From the NCBI RefSeq assembly GCF_001665575.1, contig NZ_LZSU01000018.1, positions 96,662 to 160,661 of the forward strand: DNA of 64,000 nt, written 5' to 3'. Below the pieces are notes generated by a model. That model was not told where the DNA came from and did no database searches. It saw nothing but the letters and a program-made list of their open reading frames with translations. The position numbers and the translations under genes were made by a program. Below, in pieces: positions 47,588-58,872 of this stretch. This DNA is from Mycobacterium sp. 852013-51886_SCH5428379 (GTDB taxonomy: Bacteria; Actinomycetota; Actinomycetes; Mycobacteriales; Mycobacteriaceae). Positions within the stretch are counted from its first letter, which is position 1. Each line of letters opens with the position of its first letter.

Positions 47588-48874
47588 TTAGTGGAACTGG
47601 CTGCTCTCGGTCGAACCGGTCAGCGCGGTGGTCGAGCTGTTCGGGTCGACGGTGGTGGCGATCCGGTCGAAGTAGCCGGCGCCGACCTCGCGCTGGTGCT
47701 TCGTGGCGGTGTAACCGCGCTCCTCGGCGGCGAACTCGCGCTCCTGCAGTTCGACGTAGGCGGTCATCTGGTTGCGGGCGTAGCCGTAGGCCAGATCGAA
47801 CATCGAGTAGTTGAGCGCGTGGAAGCCGGCCAGCGTGATGAACTGGAACTTGAAGCCCATGGCGCCGAGCTCCTTCTGGAACTTCGCGATCGTCGCGTCG
47901 TCCAGGTGCTTGCGCCAGTTGAACGACGGCGAGCAGTTGTAGCTCAGCATCTGATCCGGGAACTCGGCCTTGACGCCCTCGGCGAACTTGCGGGCCAGCT
48001 CCAGGTCCGGCGTGCCGGTCTCCATCCAGATCAGGTCGGAGTACGGCGCGTAGGCCTTGGCGCGGGCGATGCACGGCTCGAGGCCGTTCTTGACCCGGTA
48101 GAACCCTTCCCTGGTCCGCTCACCGGTGATGAACGGCTGATCGCGCTCGTCGACGTCGGAGGTGATCAGGGTGGCGGCCTCGGCGTCGGTGCGGGCGATC
48201 ACCAGGGTCGGCACGTCGGCGACGTCGGCCGCGAGGCGGGCGGAGGTCAGGGTGCGGATGTGCTGCTGGGTCGGGATCAGCACCTTGCCACCGAGGTGGC
48301 CGCACTTCTTCTCCGAGGCCAGCTGGTCCTCCCAGTGCGAACCGGCGACGCCGGCGGCGATCATCGCCTTCTGCAGTTCGTAGACGTTCAGCGCGCCACC
48401 GAAGCCGGCCTCACCGTCGGCGACGATCGGGGCGAGCCAGTTCTCGACCGAGGTGTCGCCCTCGACCTTGGCGATCTGGTCTGCACGCATCAGCGCGTTG
48501 TTGATACGGCGGACGACCTGCGGCACCGAGTTGGCCGGGTACAGGCTCTGGTCGGGGTAGGTGTGGCCGGACAGGTTGGCGTCGCCGGCAACCTGCCACC
48601 CGGACAGGTAGATGGCCTTGAGACCCGCGCGGACCTGCTGGACGGCCATGTTGCCGGTCAGCGCGCCCAGGGCGTTGACGTACTCGAGGTCGTGCAACTG
48701 GTTCCAGAGCACCTCGGCACCGCGGCGGGCGAGGGTGTTCTCCTCGACGACGGTGCCCTGCAGGGCGACGACGTCCTCGGCGGAGTACTCGCGGGTGATG
48801 CCCTTCCACCGGGGGTTGGTGTCCCAGTCCTTCTGGATCTCTTCGGGTGTCTTCGGCTGGCCAACGGTCGACAT
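47588..48874 (-). CDS. aceA: Isocitrate lyase
   Basis: Glyoxylate shunt enzyme splitting isocitrate to succinate and glyoxylate; also methylisocitrate lyase in mycobacteria. The 428-residue protein matches Icl1: catalytic Cys191 in KKCGHLGG, the KKCGH motif, Asp/Glu-rich metal site near 108, 153 and WNWK-like GWQV. ATG at 48874 chosen with ribosome site GAAGGAG 6 bases upstream; an upstream in-frame extension has no ribosome site. Regulated probably by RamB and others through the upstream palindromes. Confidence 0.97.
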   Translation of the reverse strand: MSTVGQPKTPEEIQKDWDTNPRWKGITREYSAEDVVALQGTVVEENTLARRGAEVLWNQLHDLEYVNALGALTGNMAVQQVRAGLKAIYLSGWQVAGDANLSGHTYPDQSLYPANSVPQVVRRINNALMRADQIAKVEGDTSVENWLAPIVADGEAGFGGALNVYELQKAMIAAGVAGSHWEDQLASEKKCGHLGGKVLIPTQQHIRTLTSARLAADVADVPTLVIARTDAEAATLITSDVDERDQPFITGERTREGFYRVKNGLEPCIARAKAYAPYSDLIWMETGTPDLELARKFAEGVKAEFPDQMLSYNCSPSFNWRKHLDDATIAKFQKELGAMGFKFQFITLAGFHALNYSMFDLAYGYARNQMTAYVELQEREFAAEERGYTATKHQREVGAGYFDRIATTVDPNSSTTALTGSTESSQFH

Positions 48875-49041
48875 TGACTGCTCCTTCGGTTTTCTGGACA
48901 TCGCCGCGGTGTTACCGGACCGACTGCCCGGTTTGTTAACACCTCAACGTTGCACTGGTTCGCTACAACGAGGATGCCTCATGGCATAACCGCAGGTCCA
49001 CCCGTTTATGTTGCCAATTTTCGCCAACCATTCGCAGTAAC

Positions 49042-49059
49042 TTGCGAAGGTTGCGAAGA
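49042..49059 (+). promoter_or_regulatory. Tandem TTGCGAAG motif (candidate RamB sites) in front of aceA
   Basis: TTGCGAAGG TTGCGAAGA: two 9-base direct repeats 168 bases upstream of the aceA ATG. The core is the same as in the palindrome upstream of ramB (CTGCGAAG, 50046). RamB is known to bind in front of icl and its own gene, so this shared motif is a good candidate site. Confidence 0.6.
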
Positions 49060-49085
49060 TCACCGAGAGCTTTACCGGTTCAGTA

Positions 49086-49101
49086 GTTACCCATCGGTAA
49101 C
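49086..49101. promoter_or_regulatory. GTTAC-n6-GTAAC box (GlnR-like) in front of aceA
   Basis: GTTACCCATCGGTAAC is a perfect inverted repeat with arms GTTACC and GGTAAC and fits the actinobacterial GlnR pattern GTnAC-n6-GnAAC. GlnR control of short-chain acid assimilation has been described in M. smegmatis; the link here is by motif only. Confidence 0.5.
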
Positions 49102-49115
49102 GAGTTTCCGCAGGT

Positions 49116-49131
49116 CAGTACGCCCGTACTG
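49116..49131. promoter_or_regulatory. 16-base perfect palindrome in the aceA upstream region
   Basis: CAGTACG-CC-CGTACTG, 7-base perfect arms, lies 15 bases after the thioesterase stop (minus strand) and 241 bases before the aceA ATG. A terminator is possible but the two-base loop makes an operator more likely. Confidence 0.45.
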
Positions 49132-49146
49132 TTAAACCTGGGAAGC

Positions 49147-49968
49147 TCACAGGGAGAAGAGACAGGCGACCGCTTTGGTCTCCTCGCCGACCACATATGT
49201 GAGCGTTGTAACAGTCTTGTCGACGAGATCCGGGCCGAACGTGTCGGTCGAACCCGGCGGGTGGACGTGGCTGATGATCTCGAGCTTGTCGCCGAGAGCC
49301 ACCGGAAGGTCGTGTTCGATGGTCACCCGAAGTGGCCCCGCGAGCATCTCGGGGTGGTGATGCAGGTAGTCCTCGACCACCGACCAGTACACCGAGTTGT
49401 TCATGTGGTCGAAGATGTCGATGTCGCTCACCCGCACCGGATACTCGCGAATCTCCTGGGCGTCGTCCCGGCTGCCGGCGGTCAGGTAGGCCTTCCAGCG
49501 CAACCGATTGACGTCGGTCGTGCGCTGCAGGCCGGCGATGAAGTCGTCGGCGATGCGGGCCGGGCCCTGGGTCTCACGGTTGATGTTGATCCAAAACGCC
49601 TCAGATTCCATCAGCCCGCCCTTGCGTCCATCGATGCGCACCCGCATCTCGCACCACCGGTTCGACGTCCCCGAGCACCAGCGGCGCAACCGCAACATGT
49701 CCTGGAACTCGATCGGGCGGATCAGGTCGATCATCGTGCGGCGCACGATCCACAGCGGATGCGTCTCCTCGAAGCCGAGCTCCCGCAGATGATCGGATCC
49801 GATGTCCTGGATGTGCCGGGTGGCTGCGTCGAATTTCAGCCGCCCCGTGCGGTCGACGTCGGCGACCCGCAACGGCCAGCCGGTGTCGAACACGTCGGGA
49901 TGCGGATCCGGGACGGGCATCATGACCTTGGCCAGACCCGTCGTCCCTGTCGACGTCGCACCACTCAC
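49147..49968 (-). CDS. Acyl-ACP thioesterase-like protein
   Basis: A 273-residue double hot-dog protein similar to acyl-ACP thioesterases (PF01643 type). Conserved pieces are FDTGWPLRVADVDRTGRLKFDAATRHIQDIGSDHL-type start, WIVRRTMIDLIRPI and RVSDIDIFDHMNNSVYWSVVEDYL with a His/Asn pair. GTG start at 49968 has ribosome site GGAGG 9 bases upstream; longer forms run into the ramB promoter region. Divergent from ramB; equivalent to Rv0466. Substrate chain length unknown. Confidence 0.87.
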   Translation of the reverse strand: MSGATSTGTTGLAKVMMPVPDPHPDVFDTGWPLRVADVDRTGRLKFDAATRHIQDIGSDHLRELGFEETHPLWIVRRTMIDLIRPIEFQDMLRLRRWCSGTSNRWCEMRVRIDGRKGGLMESEAFWININRETQGPARIADDFIAGLQRTTDVNRLRWKAYLTAGSRDDAQEIREYPVRVSDIDIFDHMNNSVYWSVVEDYLHHHPEMLAGPLRVTIEHDLPVALGDKLEIISHVHPPGSTDTFGPDLVDKTVTTLTYVVGEETKAVACLFSL

Positions 49969-50045
49969 TTGAGAACCTCCTCGAACCGCCTCGCGTGACT
50001 TTGCCAGGCGGCCCCGATCCTGCCACAGCAGCTGCGCTGCCAAGT

Positions 50046-50067
50046 CTGCGAAGCAGATTCTTCGCAG
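50046..50067. promoter_or_regulatory. Palindrome CTGCGAAG-n6-CTTCGCAG between the thioesterase gene and ramB
   Basis: Perfect 8-base arms (50046-50053, 50060-50067) in the 130-base divergent region, 32 bases before the ramB GTG. The arms share the TGCGAAG core with the aceA upstream motif, so this is the likely autoregulatory RamB site. Confidence 0.65.
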
Positions 50068-50098
50068 CGGTGCTAGTCCGCCGGTAGCCTGGTTCACC

Positions 50099-51535
50099 GT
50101 GGCGAAAACGTTCGTCGGCGCGCGCGTCCGGCAGCTGCGTGGAGAGCGCGGATACAGTCAGGCCGCGCTGGCACAGATGCTCGACATCTCCCCCAGTTAC
50201 CTCAACCAGATCGAGCACGACGTCCGGCCGCTGACGGTGGCGGTGCTGCTGCGCATCACCGAGGTTTTCGGGGTGGATGCCACCTTCTTCGCCTCCCAGG
50301 ACGACACCCGCCTGATCGCCGAGCTGCGCGAGGTCGTGATGGACCGCGATCTCGCCGTCGACGTGGAACCGTCCGAGGTCGCCGAGGTGGTCGCGGCCCA
50401 CCCGACGCTGGCGCGGGCGATGGTCAACCTGCACCGGCGCTACCGGCTGACCACCATGCAGCTCGCCGCCGCCACCGAGGACCGCTACAGCGGTGTCGGG
50501 ATGGGAGCCAGCGGAAGCGGTTCGATCACGATGCCGCACGAGGAGGTGCGCGACTACTTCTATCAGCGGCAGAACTATCTGCACGAACTCGACAGCGCCG
50601 CCGAGGATCTCACCGTCCGGATGCGGATGCACCGCGGCGATCTGGCCGGCGAGCTGTCCAACCGGCTGACCACCGTGCACGGTGTGCACATCGTGCGGCG
50701 CATCGACCTTGGCGACACCGTGCTGCACCGCTATCTGCCCGACACCAAGACCCTCGAGATCAGCAGCCATCTGTCGGCCGGTCAGCAGATCTTCAAGATG
50801 GCCACGGAGCTGGCGTATCTCGAATTCGGCGACCTCATCGACAAGATGGTCGACGAGGGCATGTTCACCAGCGAGGAATCCCGCACACTGGCCCGTCTCG
50901 GCCTGGCCAACTACTTCGCCGCCGCCACGGTGCTGCCCTACCGGCAGTTCCACGACATGGCCGAGAACTTCCGCTACGACGTCGAACGCCTGTCGGCGTT
51001 CTACTCGGTCAGCTACGAGACCATCGGCCACCGGTTGTCGACGCTGCAGCGGCCGTCGATGCGCGGGGTGCCGTTCTCGTTCGTCCGGGTGGACCGCGCG
51101 GGCAACATGTCGAAACGCCAGTCCGCCACGGGTTTTCACTTCTCGTCCAGCGGCGGCACCTGCCCGCTGTGGAACGTTTACGAGACGTTCGCCAACCCCG
51201 CGAAGATCTCTGTCCAGATCGCCCAGATGCCCGACGGCCGAAACTACCTGTGGGTGGCACGGACGGTGGAACGGCGGGCCTCGCGTTACGGACAACCCGG
51301 AAAGACATTCGCGATCGGCCTCGGTTGCGAACTGCGCCACGCGCACCGGCTGGTCTACTCCGAAGGGCTCGACTTGACCGGCGACCCCGATATTCGAGCC
51401 ACCCCGATCGGCGCCGGCTGCCGGGTGTGCGAGCGCGACAACTGCCCGCAGCGCGCGTTTCCGGCGCTCGGCCGGGCGTTGGATCTCGACGAGCACCGGT
51501 CGACGGTCTCGCCCTACCTGGTCAAAAAGCCCTGA
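50099..51535 (+). CDS. ramB: Transcriptional regulator RamB
   Basis: Regulator of acetate metabolism and glyoxylate shunt. The 478-residue protein has an XRE helix-turn-helix at about 8-62 (YSQAALAQMLDISPSYLNQIE), a central IrrE-peptidase-like domain without an evident HExxH site, and a short-chain-acid-binding C-terminal domain with the cysteine cluster GCRVCERDNCPQRAF (about 440-455). GTG start at 50099. It represses isocitrate lyase in M. tuberculosis and in Corynebacterium; it faces the thioesterase gene and carries its own palindrome upstream. Confidence 0.94.
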   Translation: MAKTFVGARVRQLRGERGYSQAALAQMLDISPSYLNQIEHDVRPLTVAVLLRITEVFGVDATFFASQDDTRLIAELREVVMDRDLAVDVEPSEVAEVVAAHPTLARAMVNLHRRYRLTTMQLAAATEDRYSGVGMGASGSGSITMPHEEVRDYFYQRQNYLHELDSAAEDLTVRMRMHRGDLAGELSNRLTTVHGVHIVRRIDLGDTVLHRYLPDTKTLEISSHLSAGQQIFKMATELAYLEFGDLIDKMVDEGMFTSEESRTLARLGLANYFAAATVLPYRQFHDMAENFRYDVERLSAFYSVSYETIGHRLSTLQRPSMRGVPFSFVRVDRAGNMSKRQSATGFHFSSSGGTCPLWNVYETFANPAKISVQIAQMPDGRNYLWVARTVERRASRYGQPGKTFAIGLGCELRHAHRLVYSEGLDLTGDPDIRATPIGAGCRVCERDNCPQRAFPALGRALDLDEHRSTVSPYLVKKP

Positions 51536-51561
51536 CGCGGGTGTGTGCCAGACTCGAATAC

Positions 51562-52113
51562 GTGAGCCCCTCCCAGGCACGTATCCCGCCCACCCGCAGC
51601 CTGCGTGAACTCGGTCCGATCGGCTGGATCGCGGCCAGGGCGGGCGCCCGTGCAATCCGGGCGCCGCGGTTTCACCTCTTCGATGTGCTGGCTCAGCATC
51701 GGCTGCTGTTCCTGGCGTGGCTGCCCTACAGCGGGGTGCTCCTCGGCCCGATGGGCAAACTCTCCCGCCAGGACGCGGAGACGGTGATCCTGCGGGTCGG
51801 CCATCTCCGCGGCTGCGAATACGAGCTTCAGCAGCACCGTCGGCTGGCCCGCAGCCGCGGTCTGGACGCCGAGACGCAGGAGAAGATCTTCGCCGGCCCC
51901 GACGCCGAGGGCCTGACCGACCGGCAGCGGACGCTCATCACCGCGACCGACGAATTCGTCGTGACGCGCGGGGTGTCACCGGAGACGTGGTCGGCGTTGG
52001 CGCGTCACCTGACCAAGCAGCAACTGATCGAGTTCTGCATGCTGGCAAGCCAGTACGACGGGCTGGCCGCTACCATCACCACGCTGCAGGTGCCGCTCGA
52101 CTTCCCCGACTAG
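51562..52113 (+). CDS. Carboxymuconolactone decarboxylase-family protein
   Basis: A 183-residue all-helical AhpD-like protein. The usual CxxC peroxidase site reads GHLRGCEYELQQH: only one Cys and one His remain, so thiol peroxidase activity is unlikely and a decarboxylase-like or structural role is more probable. GTG start at 51562 gives the length of Rv0464c. It follows ramB after 26 bases. The stop lies inside the repeat element at 52116. Confidence 0.83.
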   Translation: MSPSQARIPPTRSLRELGPIGWIAARAGARAIRAPRFHLFDVLAQHRLLFLAWLPYSGVLLGPMGKLSRQDAETVILRVGHLRGCEYELQQHRRLARSRGLDAETQEKIFAGPDAEGLTDRQRTLITATDEFVVTRGVSPETWSALARHLTKQQLIEFCMLASQYDGLAATITTLQVPLDFPD

Positions 52114-52115
52114 CG

Positions 52116-52174
52116 GCGACCCGGGGTCAGAGGATCCGGCGGGCAGGAGCGAAGCGACCCGGGGTCATAGGTAC
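52116..52174. repeat. Second copy (inverted) of the 35149 repeat family
   Basis: GGCGGGCAGGAGCGAAGCGACC (52138-52159) is the exact reverse complement of the murB repeat core and is followed by ATAGGTAC as in that unit. A partial second copy (GCGACCCGGGGTCA) begins at 52116, 38 bases earlier. The repeat contributes the stop codon and final bases of the small membrane gene at 52165. Confidence 0.8.
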
Positions 52175-52434
52175 GTCACGCACAGGACCACGAGGGAGAG
52201 CAGTACCGGCGACACCGGCAGCCCCCACAGGAACGCGGCCGCCGGGCGCGACTTGCGCTGGTACAGCCGCCACCCGAGCCATCCGGCCCCGGCGGCGAGC
52301 ACCAGCGACACGGCCGCCACCACCAGCACCCAGGTGCTGACGTCGGACGCGTTTGTGGCCAGTGTGATGGCGATCAGCCACAGGATGTGGCCGACCACCA
52401 GTCCGCCGACACCGGCGACGATCTCGTTTCTCAA
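52165..52434 (-). CDS. Small membrane protein (Rv0463-like)
   Basis: An 89-residue protein with three predicted membrane helices (about 6-26, 31-52, 65-87). The TTG start at 52434 overlaps the lpd stop as TTGA, so it is translationally coupled to lpd; a longer reading exists but is not supported. M. tuberculosis has a similar small protein (Rv0463) at this position. The 3' end lies in repeat DNA. Function unknown. Confidence 0.75.
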   Translation of the reverse strand: MRNEIVAGVGGLVVGHILWLIAITLATNASDVSTWVLVVAAVSLVLAAGAGWLGWRLYQRKSRPAAAFLWGLPVSPVLLSLVVLCVTYL

Positions 52435-53825
52435 AAGTTGATCATGTGGCCGACCAGACCGTGGAAGCACTCCTGCAGCGCTTCCGACATGGTCGGGTGG
52501 GTGTGCACGTTGCGGGCGAGTTCGCTCGCGGTCAGATCCCACTTCTGAGCCAGCGTCAGCTCCGGCAGCAGCTCGGAGACGTCGTGCCCGATCAGGTGCC
52601 CACCGATCAGCTCACCGTACTTCTTGTCGGCGATGAGCTTGACGAAGCCGCTGGGATCCCCCATCCCGTGCGCCTTGGCGTTCGCGGTGAACGGGAATTT
52701 CGCGACCACCACGTCGTAACCCTCGTCGCGCGCCTGCTCCTCGGTGAGCCCGAAGCTGGCGACCTGCGGCTGACAGAACGTCGCGCGCGGCATCATGCGG
52801 TAATCGCCCAGCGGCAGCGTCTCGGCGCCGGCGATGGTCTCGGCGGCCACCACACCCATCGCCTCGGCGACGTGGGCCAGCTGCAGCTTGCCGGTGACGT
52901 CGCCGATCGCGTAGACGCCCTTGACGTTGGTGCGCATGTAGTCGTCGATCGCGATACCGCCGCGGTCGGTCAGCTCCACCCCGGTCTTCTTGAGGTCGTA
53001 GCCGTCGACGTTGGGCACGAACCCGATCGCCTGCAGCACCTTGTCGGCCTTGAGCTCCTGGGATTTGCCGTCCTTGCTGACGGTGACGGTCACCGATTCG
53101 CCGTCATCTTCGATCGACTCGACCTTGGTGCCGGTGAGGATCTTGACGCCCAGCTTCTTGTACTGCTTCTCGATCTCCTTCGAGACCTCGGCGTCCTCGT
53201 TGGGCAGCGCGCGGGGCAGGAACTCCACGATGGTGACGTCGACGCCGTAGTTCTTCATGACGTACGCGAACTCCATACCGATCGCGCCCGCGCCGGCGAT
53301 GATGATCGAGGAGGGCAGCTCGCGCTGCATGATCTGCTCTTCGTAGGTGATGACGTTCTTCGACAGTTTCGTCCCGGGCACCAGCTTGGTGTGCGCCCCG
53401 GTGGCGATGATGACGTTGTCGAACGTGACGGTCTCGGTATCGCCCTCGTTCAGGTCGACCTCGAGCGTGTGGTCGTCGGAGAACTTGCCGTAACCGTGGA
53501 TCTCGGTGATCTTGTTCTTCTTCATCAGGAAGTGCACACCGGTGACGCGGCCGTCGGCGACCTTGCGGCTGCGGTCGAACGCCGCGCCGTAGTCGAACGT
53601 CGCCTCACCGCTGATGCCGAAGGTCTTGGCCTCCTTGGTGAAGATGTGCGCCAGTTCGGCGTTGCGCAGCAGCGCCTTACTCGGGATGCACCCGACGTTG
53701 AGGCACACGCCGCCCCAATATTTGGGTTCGACGACTGCGGTGTTCAGACCGAGTTGGGCGGCGCGGATGGCAGCGACGTACCCGCCGGGGCCCGCGCCGA
53801 GAACGACGACGTCATAGTGGGTCAC
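52431..53825 (-). CDS. lpd: Dihydrolipoamide dehydrogenase
   Basis: FAD/NAD flavoprotein E3 of pyruvate, branched-chain and peroxidase (AhpC/AhpD/DlaT) complexes. The 464-residue protein has [10 protein letters not shown], the redox disulfide Cys41/Cys46 in [13 protein letters not shown], a second Rossmann motif [15 protein letters not shown] and the catalytic His-Glu pair in HTHPTMSE near 443-448. GTG start at 53825. Corresponds to lpdC (Rv0462). Ends in coupling with the small membrane gene. Confidence 0.97.
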   Translation of the reverse strand: MTHYDVVVLGAGPGGYVAAIRAAQLGLNTAVVEPKYWGGVCLNVGCIPSKALLRNAELAHIFTKEAKTFGISGEATFDYGAAFDRSRKVADGRVTGVHFLMKKNKITEIHGYGKFSDDHTLEVDLNEGDTETVTFDNVIIATGAHTKLVPGTKLSKNVITYEEQIMQRELPSSIIIAGAGAIGMEFAYVMKNYGVDVTIVEFLPRALPNEDAEVSKEIEKQYKKLGVKILTGTKVESIEDDGESVTVTVSKDGKSQELKADKVLQAIGFVPNVDGYDLKKTGVELTDRGGIAIDDYMRTNVKGVYAIGDVTGKLQLAHVAEAMGVVAAETIAGAETLPLGDYRMMPRATFCQPQVASFGLTEEQARDEGYDVVVAKFPFTANAKAHGMGDPSGFVKLIADKKYGELIGGHLIGHDVSELLPELTLAQKWDLTASELARNVHTHPTMSEALQECFHGLVGHMINF

Positions 53826-53856
53826 GTACTCCACCCTAGTGGTCCTGGCGACCGAC

Positions 53857-54402
53857 TCAGCGTGCGATCCAACCGAAAACGTAGGCGCCGTACAGCACGG
53901 CCGCGCCAACCATCGACGCCAGCGGCGCCGACATCAGCGCCACGGCCAGCGCGGCGAGTCGCGGTCGGTTCTGCACCATCGCCACGAGCAGGCCGGCGAC
54001 GGTGCAGACCACCAGGTAGACCAGCACGCCGAACACCGACCAGGTCTTGTCGAGATTCGTGTCGGCCACCCACAGGTGGTAGAGCCCGGCCCCGATCGGG
54101 ACAGCGATCACCCAGACCGCGGCGACGATCAGCGCGAACACCCACCGCTTGAGAAACTGGTAGGTGCTCGGCACGGCGAGCGGCGGCACCGGGGGGATCG
54201 CCTTCGACGACCCGGTCTCGGGGTCGAACACCGGATAGACGAACGGCTCCGGCTCGAGGGTCAGGGTCGAGGACGGTGGGGCGGCAGGCGCAGCGGCGGG
54301 CATGGGCGCGCTGAAGGCGCCGGTGTCGAACGTCGGCAGGTACGGCGAGGTGGGCTCACCGGAAGTCGATGTCTCGGCGCGGCCGTTCGATCCATCAGCC
54401 AC
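53857..54402 (-). CDS. Pro-rich membrane protein (Rv0461-like)
   Basis: A 181-residue protein with a disordered Ser/Pro/Ala-rich first 80 residues and three membrane helices (about 85-107, 122-142, 152-175). GTG start; the upstream gene's stop lies 7 bases inside (8-base overlap). Function unknown; conserved next to lpdC in mycobacteria. Confidence 0.77.
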   Translation of the reverse strand: MADGSNGRAETSTSGEPTSPYLPTFDTGAFSAPMPAAAPAAPPSSTLTLEPEPFVYPVFDPETGSSKAIPPVPPLAVPSTYQFLKRWVFALIVAAVWVIAVPIGAGLYHLWVADTNLDKTWSVFGVLVYLVVCTVAGLLVAMVQNRPRLAALAVALMSAPLASMVGAAVLYGAYVFGWIAR

Positions 54403-54673
54403 CGCGGACCACCTCGATCAGGGCCAGCGTTCCCAGCCACCCCGGTCCGATGGCCAGGACGAACGCCCCCAGCGCCGTCATCCAGCGACGTCCGGAGACC
54501 AGGATCAACAACAGGCCGAGAGCACCGGGCACGCCCACCACCAGTGCGATCACCGCATCCGGACGGACGCTTGCGGTGATGAGCATGGTGGCCGTGACCG
54601 CGGCGAGCAACCCGACCGCGGCGCCGACCAGCATGGCGCCGGCCAGTACCCAGGTGCGCGGAAGCGGTATCAC
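54395..54673 (-). CDS. Small membrane protein (Rv0460-like)
   Basis: A 92-residue hydrophobic protein with three membrane helices (about 8-30, 37-57, 63-85). GTG start VIPLPRTW chosen to fit the known short family; longer readings run through the DUF779 gene. Overlaps the next gene by 8 bases. Function unknown. Confidence 0.72.
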   Translation of the reverse strand: MIPLPRTWVLAGAMLVGAAVGLLAAVTATMLITASVRPDAVIALVVGVPGALGLLLILVSGRRWMTALGAFVLAIGPGWLGTLALIEVVRGG

Positions 54674-54702
54674 GCTCCCGACGATAACGCCGGGATGCGC
54701 CG

Positions 54703-55194
54703 CTAACCCTGCACGCGCGCGGCGCGCCCAGGTATCGGACAGGCATCGATTGCCTCGGCCACCACGTCGGCGCGTCCCGCCGGGCGCCGACCCTCGGCGT
54801 ACTGGGCGCCGGTGACCGGCGGATCCGCGGTCAGCGCCGCGTTCTCGGCGTCGGTGAAGGCGCGGCCACGGGACAGGAACCGCATTCCCTCCGGCGCCTC
54901 GAGGCTGAACCCGCCGCCACGGCCGGGCACCACGTCGATCACCAATTGGGTGTGCTTCCAGGTGTCGAACTGCGGTCCGGAGATCCACACCGGCACGCCG
55001 TCAGCGCCGACGTCGAGGACCGCGAGCAACACGTCGCGGTCCCCGACGATGAAGTCGCCGTCGGGGTAACACATCGGCGACGACCCGTCACAGCACCCGC
55101 CGGACTGGTGGAACATCAGCGCGCCGTGGCGGGCCTGCAGCTTCTCCAGCAGGTCCGCCGCGGCCCGCGTGACGAGCGCCCGGTGCAGTGTCAT
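54703..55194 (-). CDS. DUF779 protein
   Basis: A 163-residue protein of the DUF779 family, typically encoded next to aldehyde dehydrogenases. Motifs: FHQSGGCCDGSSPMCY (about 29-44) with four cysteines, GPQFDTWKHTQLVIDVVPGRGGGFSLE (about 72-98). The Cys cluster suggests a metal or redox role. ATG start directly follows the aldehyde dehydrogenase stop (adjacent). Function in aldehyde oxidation is inferred from constant association. Confidence 0.87.
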   Translation of the reverse strand: MTLHRALVTRAAADLLEKLQARHGALMFHQSGGCCDGSSPMCYPDGDFIVGDRDVLLAVLDVGADGVPVWISGPQFDTWKHTQLVIDVVPGRGGGFSLEAPEGMRFLSRGRAFTDAENAALTADPPVTGAQYAEGRRPAGRADVVAEAIDACPIPGRAARVQG

Positions 55195-56714
<1,520 letters not shown>

Positions 56715-56718
<4 letters not shown>

Positions 56719-58031
56719 GCGTTTCCTCCTTGATGGGGTGGATGATCCGGTGGGTCGATGCGCGCGGCGCGGACGACCGGAGCGGTGGATGCCGGTAGGA
56801 GTCGCATCCTATCGGCGGGGTAGCGCACGTCGAGGCGTACGGAGTTCGCGATCCGGTACGGCTGGGCGGCGAGCAGACCCACGAACTGCTTCCGCATCCG
56901 CGACACCTCGGCTCGCACCGTCACCACCCGCGACGCGTCGCCGTAAAGGTCGCCTGCCAGCTCGGGCGCGGTGCGTCCGCTCGGCCGGATCGACAGGGCG
57001 AGAAGGATTTCCGCGTGCCGCAGGCTGAGGTCGTGACGCCAGCCGCCGGCCGGGCCGATCATCTTCAGCGTCGGGGTGTCGGGATTGCTCAGATCCAGCG
57101 CGGCCTGCGTCCCTGCCGCCGCCGTCTCCGGGTCGTCGGCCAACCGGACCAGCCAGCCCCCGGGCAACGGGTCGACGTCGCACGGTCCCAGTGCCGGGAC
57201 GAGCAGCCGGCCGGGGGTGACGTCGCGGGGTAGCGCGATGCGGTGGTGCGGTGGCAGTGAGTCGACCGCGGCGACCCAGCCGTCAGGGTCGACCGCGAGC
57301 GCGGGGCTGCCGATGCGGGCGAGGATCGGTGCGGCAACCATGCACAAGCTGTTCAACGTGCGGTTGTGCTGTTCGCGCAGATGCGATTCGGCCAGACGGG
57401 CGACGGCGTCGACCAGCGCGACCGTCGTGGGATGCACCGTGGCGGCGGGACCGGAGACATCGACGACGCCGATCACGTGCCCGGTGCGGGGATCCTTGAT
57501 GGGCGCGCCCGCGCACGTCCACGCGTGGTGGCTGCGCGCGAAGTGCTCTGCGGAGAACACCTGCACCGCCGCGTTGGACATCAGCGCGGTGCCGATTGCA
57601 TTGGTGCCCACCGCGTTCTCACCCCAGTGCGCGCCCTCGACGAAGCCCAACCGGTCCGCCGAGCTCAGCACCGCACGCGAGCCGGCGCGCCACAGCACCC
57701 GGCCCCGCGCGTCGGCGACCACGAGGATGTTGTCGCCCTCGACGATCAGCGATTCCAGGCCGCGGGCGAGGTCGTCGAGCACGGACATCAGACCCGACGA
57801 CTGGCGCAACTCCTCCAGCGTCGCGCCCTCGACCTCCGGGTCGGGCAGCGTGTCCGGCTCGATGCCGCGGGCCATCAGCCTGCGCCAGGACTCCTCGATG
57901 ATGCGGCGAGGGCGGGCGGGCGCCCGGTCACCGGCCATGGTGGCGTCGTAGACCGCCGACATGAGGCGGGCGTACTGACGCGGATCCTCCCCCGCTGCGA
58001 CAGCGGGTTCAGGGACGGGCGGGCGGGGCAT
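56715..58031 (-). CDS. GAF-domain (AcoR-like) transcriptional regulator
   Basis: A 438-residue protein resembling the sensory half of sigma-54 activators such as AcoR but without the AAA+ domain: N-terminal region with [14 protein letters not shown] (about 46-60), a GAF domain at about 85-215 ([35 protein letters not shown]), a beta-rich middle and a winged-helix-like C-terminus (about 330-410, [22 protein letters not shown]). Actinobacteria lack sigma-54, so this is a one-component activator. It overlaps the aldehyde dehydrogenase start (ATGA), and is a candidate reader of the palindromes at 59938-59997. Confidence 0.85.
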
Positions 58032-58074
58032 CACAGCCGATTGTGCTCCCCGTCACAGCGGCGCGCCAACGCGG

Positions 58075-58872
58075 TCACCGGTAGACCATGCCGCCGTCGA
58101 TGAGCCCGGCCTGCCCGGTCATGTAGTCGGCACCGGGTCCGGCGAGGTAGGCGACGAATCCGGCCACGTCCTCGGGCGTCTCCGGCCTGCCGAGCGCGAT
58201 GGTCGCGGAGAACTTCTCGAACGTCTCGCCCTCGGCGGCACCGGTCAGTTCGGCAAAGCGCCGATCGATCTCCACCCACATGTCGGTGCCCACCACGCCG
58301 GGGCAGTACGCGTTGACGGTGATGCCGTCGGCGGCGTGCTCCTTGGCGGCGGCCTGGGTCAGCGCGCGCACCGCGAACTTGGTGGCGCTGTAGGGACCGA
58401 GCATCGCGAACCCCTCGTGTCCCGCGATGGACGACGCGTTGATCACCTTGCCGCTCCGGCCCAGCGCCTTGAACTTCGCCACCGCCGCCTGGATACCCCA
58501 CAGGACGCCGTCGACGTTGATGGCCCAGAGTCGCGCGAGGTCGTCGGGCGTCACCTCGGCGATCGGCCCGACCATCGCTATGCCGGCGTTGTTGACCATG
58601 ACGTCGAACCCGCCGAGCGCGGACGCCGCATGGTCGACGGCGGCGAACACCGCGTCCCGGTCACTGACGTCGGCAACGAATGTCGTTGTCTTGGCGCCGG
58701 ACTCGGCGAGCTCGTCGGCCACCCGGCTCAGGCCGCCTTCGGAGACGTCAACCAGCGCCACGTCCGCGCCCTGACGGGCCAATTCGACGGCGATGCCGCG
58801 GCCGATGCCGCGTCCGGCGCCGGTGACCAGAGCGACCTTGCCCGCGAGCGGCGCGGGAATCTGCGTTGCCAT
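58075..58872 (-). CDS. SDR oxidoreductase (acetoin/butanediol reductase-like)
   Basis: A 265-residue short-chain dehydrogenase: TGAGRGIGRGIAVEL near 17-31, NNAG near 93-96, catalytic Ser/Tyr/Lys in NASSIAGHEGFAMLGPYSATKFAV. It resembles BudC-type diacetyl/acetoin reductases and cyclopentanol-type dehydrogenases. The ATG at 58872 shares one base with the stop of the butanediol dehydrogenase gene (TGATG), so both are one operon read leftward. Substrate inferred from the neighbour. Confidence 0.85.
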   Translation of the reverse strand: MATQIPAPLAGKVALVTGAGRGIGRGIAVELARQGADVALVDVSEGGLSRVADELAESGAKTTTFVADVSDRDAVFAAVDHAASALGGFDVMVNNAGIAMVGPIAEVTPDDLARLWAINVDGVLWGIQAAVAKFKALGRSGKVINASSIAGHEGFAMLGPYSATKFAVRALTQAAAKEHAADGITVNAYCPGVVGTDMWVEIDRRFAELTGAAEGETFEKFSATIALGRPETPEDVAGFVAYLAGPGADYMTGQAGLIDGGMVYR

